NCBI GenBank assembly: GCA_002344345.1
Contig: DDTL01000052.1
Location: 1-11,377, forward strand
DNA length: 11,377 bases
From: Saprospiraceae bacterium UBA2365
Lineage (GTDB): Bacteria > Bacteroidota > Bacteroidia > Chitinophagales > Saprospiraceae
Direction: 5' to 3'
This document shows positions 7,240-11,377 of the stretch, piece by piece. Position 1 is the first letter of the stretch. Each line of letters begins with the position of its first letter. Below the pieces are notes generated by a model. That model made no database searches, was not told the origin of the DNA, and was given only the letters and a program-made list of their open reading frames with translations. A program made the translations under genes and the position numbers.

Positions 7240-7950
7240 ATTTTGTGACTCTATAACAGATTTTGTCGCTGCAAATATAGCTAAAGCTGATGCCAGCAAC
7301 AAACCCAAAAAAGGGATGAGCAATATGGTCAGGTAAACAGCACCATTGCCCAAAGCCAATCCTCTGTTTTCCTTGGTCCATGAAAGTAATTCTTCCATTG
7401 GTTTTTTTCTGGTCAATACCAATTGGGTATAACAACTGCCTATATAGTAAGACTGAGTGATGAAAAAACCGATCAATCCGGCAACAGGTACGATGATTCC
7501 CACTACACTAAATAATATGGTCCATAATATCTCTTTGTAGAATGCCCGCCCCGTGATCCTTAAAACATGTTTAAAATGCTGTAGATAAGTATATTTCAAA
7601 TTTATTCTCCCTGAAGAGAACATGTTGTCCTCTAATTTTCGGCTCAGGTTGTCCAGTAATGGAGCGACAGCTATGAATATGATATATTTTACCAACATGA
7701 TGGCAAAAATGTAGGTGAAAGGAACCAGATGTAAAAATGTATCTGCTGCTTTTTTCCCAAAACTGAATGGATATAGCTCTGTAAAATAATCAGCTATATA
7801 AGCTCCTGTTTTATATGCTGTAAATAATGCGCTGAGACCCAGGATGGAAGTAATAAAAGCTACAATAGCCATATAACCCCAATTTCCAGATTTTTTCAGT
7901 ATATGCAGTATGCCGATGTAATCGAAAATTGCTTTCTTAATCAAATCCAT
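7234..7950 (-). CDS. EI24/CysZ-like integral membrane protein
   Basis: A 238-residue polytopic membrane protein with hydrophobic segments at about 24-46, 75-97, 140-165 and 203-228. The overall pattern fits the EI24/CysZ domain family. The C-terminal part is the most family-like: QSYYIGSCYTQLVLTRKK, then ENRGLALGNGAVYLTILLIPFLGLLLA. CysZ of E. coli is a sulfate permease, but Bacteroidota members are generally annotated only by domain and no sulfate-assimilation gene lies nearby, so transport of sulfate should not be assumed. The gene is the last of a leftward operon: its ATG is 1 nt downstream of the stop codon of the DUF2007 gene, which indicates translational coupling. Confidence 0.85.
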   Translation of the reverse strand: MDLIKKAIFDYIGILHILKKSGNWGYMAIVAFITSILGLSALFTAYKTGAYIADYFTELYPFSFGKKAADTFLHLVPFTYIFAIMLVKYIIFIAVAPLLDNLSRKLEDNMFSSGRINLKYTYLQHFKHVLRITGRAFYKEILWTILFSVVGIIVPVAGLIGFFITQSYYIGSCYTQLVLTRKKPMEELLSWTKENRGLALGNGAVYLTILLIPFLGLLLASALAIFAATKSVIESQNN

Positions 7951-7951
7951 A

Positions 7952-8173
7952 TTAATCCTCTGTATATAGTTGATCCAATTCGTTAATTATAGCCAGGGCA
8001 GCATCAAAATCATCTTCGAGAACCTGTAAGCTAAATGCTCCTGCTCCCAATGGAAATAAAGTCGAAACAATCGCATTAGATATGATGCAATGAATACCTT
8101 CTTCGTCCAACCTGTGTTTGTACATCATGGCTTTTGCTTCATCTGAAAACTGCTTGATCGTTAGAATTTTCAT
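7952..8173 (-). CDS. DUF2007-type small protein (putative signal-transducing)
   Basis: A 73-residue soluble protein with the DUF2007 pattern: an N-terminal beta-strand (MKILTIKQF), a helix with conserved Glu-Ala (DEAKAMMYKHRLDEEGI), then a strand pair and a short helix in which FSLQVLEDDFDAALAIINEL gives the closing V-x-E-x-D-x-x-x-A pattern. The family is structurally GlnB/ACT-like, is often labelled signal-transducing, and has no established biochemical role. The gene sits between a tyrosine phosphatase gene (42 bp upstream) and the EI24-like gene (1 nt downstream), so it is operonic. The start is supported by the fit to the family N-terminus. Confidence 0.85.
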   Translation of the reverse strand: MKILTIKQFSDEAKAMMYKHRLDEEGIHCIISNAIVSTLFPLGAGAFSLQVLEDDFDAALAIINELDQLYTED

Positions 8174-8215
8174 ATTGATTTATTTATTGTAAGATCCTGT
8201 TTATACTGTTCATTA

Positions 8216-8686
8216 TTACTTTTCTTGAGATGTGTTATTCCGGACCTCTTTTATCAATTCCTGACAAGCACCATACAATAGATCAAAAACTTCCTGATAA
8301 TTCCTGGTAAAATATGAGTCAGGTACAGATCGGTTTTGTTCAGGAAAACTATAATTCAGGATCATCCGGATTTTATCTTTCTGCATTCTATTTTTTGCCA
8401 TTCGGTTCAGGTCGTTGTAGTTGGATGCATCCATTGCCAGAATAAGATCAAAGTATTCCAGATCATTTTCAGTGATTTGTCTGGCTTTAAAATGCCGTAT
8501 ATCAATGCCCTTGGCCAGTGCTACCTGCTTGGAGCCATCACAGGGAGATTCTCCGGCATGGTATGAACCTGTTCCGGCTGAATCAACATATACATCCAGT
8601 TTATACTCTGAAGCCAAATGATGTAAAATTCCATGAGCCAGTGGAGACCTGCAAATATTCCCTAAACAAACAGCAATTATCTTCAT
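8216..8686 (-). CDS. Low-molecular-weight protein tyrosine phosphatase
   Basis: An arsenate-reductase-fold phosphatase that removes phosphate from protein tyrosines through a cysteinyl intermediate. With the start at 8686 it has 156 residues, the normal size; the longer frame from 8716 adds 10 residues ahead of the universal N-terminal strand, so I prefer the shorter one. The P-loop CLGNICRS (7-14) has Cys7 as nucleophile and Arg13. SAGTG (36-40) and HFKARQI (65-71) are family motifs. The general acid is expected in PDSYF (122-126) as Asp123; many family members have DPYF or DPYY here, so Ser124 replaces the usual Pro. Bacterial homologues often regulate capsule or exopolysaccharide kinases, but no such genes are in view. 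It is first in the leftward operon with DUF2007 and the EI24-like gene. Confidence 0.93.
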   Translation of the reverse strand: MKIIAVCLGNICRSPLAHGILHHLASEYKLDVYVDSAGTGSYHAGESPCDGSKQVALAKGIDIRHFKARQITENDLEYFDLILAMDASNYNDLNRMAKNRMQKDKIRMILNYSFPEQNRSVPDSYFTRNYQEVFDLLYGACQELIKEVRNNTSQEK

Positions 8687-8794
8687 TCTGCAATTTACTA
8701 ATTCAAACTCAAACAATCAATGTAAAAATAGCAAATTAATTTCTTTCGACATTGTTTGTTGATGTAATAGATGGTCGTTTTTTATAATTTTACA

Positions 8795-8814
8795 GTTAAT
8801 TTTAAAAAATTAAC
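8795..8814. promoter_or_regulatory. 20-bp palindrome in divergent intergenic region
   Basis: GTTAATTTT (8795-8803) and AAAATTAAC (8806-8814) are exact reverse complements with a 2-bp centre. The palindrome lies in the 285-bp gap between the start of the leftward phosphatase operon and the start of truA, so it could be an operator serving either side. It has no GC-rich stem and only short T-runs, so a terminator is less likely. Function is inferred from location only. Confidence 0.45.
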
Positions 8815-8971
8815 GGAAATAATTAGTTAAATGAAGTATTTGGTAATCAGAATCCAGGATCTTAAGAAACTCAGAATGTCAATTGGTAAATGCTTTAGTT
8901 TGATTAATTGAAAACAAATTGATTTATAAGATTTGTTAAGAATGTCAAAAATAATCATTTAAATAAACTAA

Positions 8972-9712
8972 ATGCGATACAGAGCTCAGATCAGTTATGT
9001 CGGAACAAACTTTTGTGGTTGGCAAAACCAGCCGAATGGAGTATCTGTTCAGGAAATCCTGGAGAACCGACTGTCCATCAAGTTGCAGCAAGAAATACAA
9101 ATCACAGGTTGCTGCAGAACAGATGCCGGAGTGCATGCTTTGAAGAGCTATTTTCATTTTGATTATGAACATGAATTACCCATTGATTTTTTGTATTCGA
9201 TGAATCATTTATTGCCATTTGATATAGCGCTCAGGGATGCAGTATTGGTTAATTCAGATTTTCACGCACGTTTTGACGCAATGGAAAGATCCTATATCTA
9301 CAAATTGCATGGACGTAAAGATCCTTTTAAACAAAACAGAAGCTTTTATTTTCCACAGATAAGGGATGTTGATAAAAAAGTATTGGAAGAGGCTGCTTTG
9401 ATTTTTAAAGAGAACCGTGAATTTGAACCCTTTTGCAAAACGATGTCTGATGTAAAAACAAAAGTATGTGAATTGAATGATATATATTGGCATTTTGATC
9501 TGGTGAATGATGAATATGAATTTCATATTAGCGCCAATCGCTTTCTGAGAGGAATGGTCAGATTGATCGTAGGTGCCAGTCTTCAGTTTGGATTGGGCAA
9601 AATGCACATTCAGGAATTGAGGGAATCATTTAGAACTCAATGTCCATTGAGTAAACCTTGGTCTGTGCCCGCCGAGGGATTATATCTGAAGGAAATAAAA
9701 TATTCTGAGTAA
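8972..9712 (+). CDS. truA: tRNA pseudouridine(38-40) synthase TruA
   Basis: TruA converts uridines 38-40 in the anticodon arm of many tRNAs to pseudouridine in the cytoplasm. The 246-residue chain starts with the family strand RYRAQISYVGTNFCGWQNQP. The catalytic aspartate is Asp51 in CRTDAGVHAL (48-57). FHARFDAMERSYIYKL (97-112) includes the conserved Tyr that stacks in the active site. The C-terminal half carries NRFLRGMVRLIVG (about 189-201), and the closing WSVPAEGLYLKEIKY is typical of the family. The length is slightly below that of E. coli TruA but normal for the phylum. The ATG at 8972 is preceded by an A-rich tract. No sure promoter is visible; AAGATTTG (8928-8935) is a one-mismatch -7 candidate, with TTTG (8899-8902) upstream at longer than usual spacing. 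The gene ends in front of a strong terminator. Confidence 0.97.
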   Translation: MRYRAQISYVGTNFCGWQNQPNGVSVQEILENRLSIKLQQEIQITGCCRTDAGVHALKSYFHFDYEHELPIDFLYSMNHLLPFDIALRDAVLVNSDFHARFDAMERSYIYKLHGRKDPFKQNRSFYFPQIRDVDKKVLEEAALIFKENREFEPFCKTMSDVKTKVCELNDIYWHFDLVNDEYEFHISANRFLRGMVRLIVGASLQFGLGKMHIQELRESFRTQCPLSKPWSVPAEGLYLKEIKYSE

Positions 9713-9786
9713 TGACTTTGCCGGTAAAATCAGGTGGTATCCTGAACAAACCTCAACCGGATTGTCACATGAAAAATCAGAGAAAT

Positions 9787-9819
9787 AAAAAAAGCGGGGC
9801 TATTTGCTCCGCTTTTTTT
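9787..9819. terminator. Bidirectional rho-independent terminator
   Basis: A 14-bp stem consists of seven A-T pairs and an AGCGGGGC/GCTCCGCT core with one G-U pair, closing a 5-nt loop (TATTT, 9801-9805). It is flanked by an A-run on the left and a T-run on the right, so it can stop transcripts from both strands. It lies between the 3' ends of truA (+) and the OmpA-family gene (-), 18 nt past the latter's stop codon. Confidence 0.92.
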
Positions 9820-9836
9820 ATTATATCAAAAATATG

Positions 9837-10601
9837 TTATTTGATGGCTTCGGCGATTGAATACAATTTGTGTACATCTGGAGTGATGATGAACTCAATT
9901 CTTCTGTCGTAAGCTTTTGGGTCTTTTCCCTGCATGATTTCTCCGGAAGTGACGGCATCAGCACGACCTGAAGCAGATAATTGTTTGGATGGTACACCCA
10001 GCTTTATCAATTCTCTCACAACATTAACTGATCTTGAAGTGCTTAATCCCCAATTGTCTTTGAACAAATGTTTTGTTCTGATCACAGGATCATCATCTGT
10101 ATGACCTTCAACAACAACATCCATTTTAGGATTCTTTTTAAATACTCCACCTAGTTTTTTAACCACGTCCAAACCTGTTTTGGAAATTTTATCACTTCCT
10201 TTATCATATAAAACCCTGTTTGGAAGGCTCACATATAATTTGTCAAATTTTTCAGTAATTTGGAGATCGCTGTCAATTATGGATGAGAAAGCTACTTTTA
10301 ATTCATTTTTGATTTTAGCCAATTCTTTTGCTCTTTCTTCAGATAAATTCTGAAACTCGAGTTTTTGTTTTTCAGAAAGTTTAAAATTATTTTCCAACTC
10401 TCCATATTTGGCTGTCATTGAAGCATTTTTATCCTCAAGGGATTTCATTTGTGCATTTAAATCTGACAATTTTTTGTCGTAATTAGCTTTTTGTGCATCT
10501 TTATCAGCCATCAGATCTTTGTATTTCTTTGAAGAAACGCAGGAAGAAAACAACAAAGAACCGATCAAAGCTATTAAGGAAAGCAATCTAATTGTTCTCA
10601 T
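9837..10601 (-). CDS. OmpA-family peptidoglycan-binding lipoprotein with coiled coil
   Basis: A 254-residue envelope lipoprotein. The signal sequence ends in LFSSC with Cys21 as the lipidation site, which should anchor the protein in the outer membrane. Residues 25-105 are Lys/Glu/Leu/Asn-rich with heptad-like spacing, indicating a coiled-coil spacer. The OmpA/MotB C-terminal domain follows (about 120-240): SLPNRVLYDKGSDKIS, VVVEGHTDDDPV (162-173), WGLSTSRSVNVVRELIKLGVPSKQL and DRRIEF (232-237). The Asp and Arg positions that contact diaminopimelate in this fold are present within the HTD, LSxxRS and DRRIE motifs. The likely role is to tether the outer membrane to the cell wall. The gene is monocistronic, with its own terminator and a candidate promoter about 50 bp upstream. 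Confidence 0.95.
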   Translation of the reverse strand: MRTIRLLSLIALIGSLLFSSCVSSKKYKDLMADKDAQKANYDKKLSDLNAQMKSLEDKNASMTAKYGELENNFKLSEKQKLEFQNLSEERAKELAKIKNELKVAFSSIIDSDLQITEKFDKLYVSLPNRVLYDKGSDKISKTGLDVVKKLGGVFKKNPKMDVVVEGHTDDDPVIRTKHLFKDNWGLSTSRSVNVVRELIKLGVPSKQLSASGRADAVTSGEIMQGKDPKAYDRRIEFIITPDVHKLYSIAEAIK

Positions 10602-10651
10602 TTCGAATAATTTTTTTATTAAATAATGTTAGTTTATACAGTTTAACAGCG

Positions 10652-10659
10652 CGAAAGTA
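10652..10659 (-). promoter_or_regulatory. Candidate -7 promoter element of the OmpA-family gene
   Basis: Read on the minus strand this is TACTTTCG, one mismatch from TAnnTTTG. It is followed by CGC, often seen after this element in Bacteroidota. It lies 50 bp upstream of the start codon, giving a leader of around 40 nt. The -33 candidate (TTTA, 16 bp upstream) is weak. Confidence 0.4.
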
Positions 10660-10837
10660 ATAATTCTATTTAAATTAAAGAAGTTTTAACAAAAATCTTA
10701 CCAAGTTTTCAATATGATGTTCTGAAGTTAAGGAATATTGAATTGGGAAACAACAGAATACTCTAAACCTGGAATGATTTGTAATTCCTAACCTTGACGA
10801 GCCAGAACCAAAGAGGAAGATTATTTAAGAATCCCCC

Positions 10838-10962
10838 TACGGGCAGGCCCCTACGGGCAGGCCCATACGGGCAGGCCTCTACGGGCAGGCCCATACGGGC
10901 AAGCTCTACGGGCAGGCCCCTACGGGCAGGCTCCTACGGGCAGGCCCCAACGGGCAGGCTCT
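10838..10962. repeat. GC-rich tandem array: nine units of 14 bp
   Basis: Nine consecutive copies of TACGGGCAGGCCCC, eight of 14 bp and one of 13 bp (10894-10906). Eleven of the 14 consensus bases are G or C, against very AT-rich surroundings. Variation is confined mostly to the last three bases (CCC, CCA, CTC, TCC, TCT); unit 5 reads GGGCAAGCTC and the last unit begins AA. Each unit contains GGGC..GCCC, which can pair locally. As 14 is not a multiple of 3, a coding role is unlikely. The array lies between the OmpA-family promoter region and the right end of the window, outside genes. Confidence 0.93.
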
Positions 10963-11023
10963 GATTAAGGATTTTTGATTTAAGAAGTCCAACACATCTA
11001 TAATCATAATTCGTTAATCCTTT

Positions 11024-11051
11024 GCTTGCCCTTATGAGCCTGCCCGTATGG
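11024..11051. repeat. Inverted two-unit copy of the 14-bp repeat
   Basis: Two adjacent 14-bp units in the opposite orientation: GCTTGCCCTTATGA (11024-11037) and GCCTGCCCGTATGG (11038-11051). The second is the exact reverse complement of array bases 10863-10876. The first is the reverse complement of 10891-10904 with two mismatches and keeps that unit's rare GGGCAAGC variant. With the upstream array this makes an inverted-repeat pair separated by about 60 bp of AT-rich DNA. Confidence 0.85.
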
Positions 11052-11058
11052 GGGTAAG

Positions 11059-11086
11059 ACCCCTTTGGATTTACATCCTACGGGGT
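11059..11086. repeat. 28-bp imperfect palindrome beside the repeat locus
   Basis: ACCCCTTTGGATTT (11059-11072) pairs with ACATCCTACGGGGT (11073-11086) at 11 of 14 positions. The right arm contains CCTACGGGG, close to the CCTACGGGC of the tandem units, so the palindrome may be related to them. It resembles the short dispersed palindromes (REP-like elements) of bacterial intergenic regions. Confidence 0.55.
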
Positions 11087-11307
11087 AAATATCCTGTGTG
11101 GCATTATTTCTAAGATCAAAATAATTTAAATTTCCTCCAAAAAATACACCAATTCAATTTTTAAGACACTATCCTCGAAGTCAGAACTGTAAATCCAAAT
11201 GAATATTGTACAAGGGTTAAATTGTCGGAATTTTTAAATTTTTAATTGCATTTATTGACTAAAAACTTAATATAAATAAGAGAATTATTTAAGGTGTTAT
11301 TCGTAAA

Positions 11308-11376
11308 ATGATGCTACACATCTATTCAATATTGCTGACAAGTGAAATGAAATTATTGATAAAGAACACTTTAAAA
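11308..11376 (+). CDS. Possible 5' end of a gene running off the window
   Basis: An open frame with ATG codons at 11308, 11311 and 11347 continues without a stop to the right edge (23 codons visible). The last ATG would give MKLLIKNTLK, which looks like the basic start of a signal peptide and is the most gene-like choice; it is preceded by AAGTGAA. The visible stretch is too short to judge, and it may be chance. Confidence 0.25.
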   Translation, partial: MMLHIYSILLTSEMKLLIKNTLK

Positions 11377-11377
11377 A

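Larger units (their letters stand above)
10602..11377. other. Gene-poor region dominated by GC-rich repeats
   Basis: About 775 bp without a convincing gene. The left part (10602-10830) is AT-rich leader and spacer DNA with the OmpA-family promoter. The middle (10838-11086) holds the 14-bp repeat array, its inverted copy and a palindrome, listed separately. The right part (11090-11300) is AT-rich with no clear signal. A reading frame may open near the right edge. Confidence 0.7.

Noticed and set aside
8687..8716. N-terminal 10-residue extension of the tyrosine phosphatase
   Set aside because: The family begins directly with the strand MKIIAVCLGNICRS, so the internal ATG at 8686 is the better start.
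8831..8911. 26-codon ORF on the + strand upstream of truA
   Set aside because: It is short, has no family resemblance or supporting ribosome site, and lies in an intergenic region with many AT-rich chance frames. The nearby palindrome makes a leader peptide conceivable but there is no evidence for it.
9712..9912. 66-codon frame following truA
   Set aside because: It runs through the strong bidirectional terminator and into the antisense of the OmpA-family gene, with a composition unlike a real protein.
10838..10962. Tandem array considered as a CRISPR array
   Set aside because: The units are contiguous 14-mers with no unique spacers, and no cas gene is present.

Overview
The window looks like a chromosomal stretch from a member of the Bacteroidota, possibly a Saprospiria-type environmental lineage; that finer placement is inference. 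The evidence is AT-rich DNA, A-rich rather than Shine-Dalgarno translation starts, several TAnnTTTG-like -7 elements, short lipoprotein signals (LTSC, LFSSC), and a gene set typical of the phylum: an ECF sigma factor next to a membrane-anchored partner, EI24/CysZ-like and DUF2007 proteins, and an OmpA-type lipoprotein with a coiled coil. I see no phage, transposase, CRISPR, tRNA or rRNA gene.

Left part (1-3670, all +). A highly charged, LEA/YtxH-like helical protein with an Asp-rich C-terminus (51-866) is followed by a two-gene operon: an ECF sigma factor (977-1510) and, 2 nt later, a one-TM protein with an anti-sigma-like N-terminus and a large beta-rich, barrel-like periplasmic part (1513-2802). 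A 346-bp gap holds a 13-bp inverted repeat and a hairpin beside a TATATTTG element. It leads into a small membrane-anchored conserved protein (3149-3670).

Centre (3832-7225, all +). A 5'-nucleotidase/UshA-type enzyme is split over two genes in swapped order: the nucleotide-binding C-terminal domain as a lipoprotein (3832-4596), then the metallophosphatase domain as a secreted protein (4710-5624). dnaA (5828-7225) follows, without dnaN, recF or gyrB nearby and with no cluster of DnaA boxes that I could find.

Right part. A three-gene leftward operon encodes a low-molecular-weight protein tyrosine phosphatase, a DUF2007 protein and an EI24-like membrane protein (8686 down to 7234). Divergent to it is truA (8972-9712), with a 20-bp palindrome in the shared upstream region. 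truA and a convergent OmpA-family lipoprotein gene (10601 down to 9837) share a strong two-way terminator. The last ~780 bp are almost gene-free and carry a GC-rich array of nine 14-bp units, an inverted two-unit copy downstream and a 28-bp imperfect palindrome. A reading frame may begin at the right edge.

Most genes are housekeeping. The least explained items are the 14-bp repeat locus, the sigma factor/TM-barrel pair and the split nucleotidase. I do not see strong evidence for a wholly new multi-gene system.
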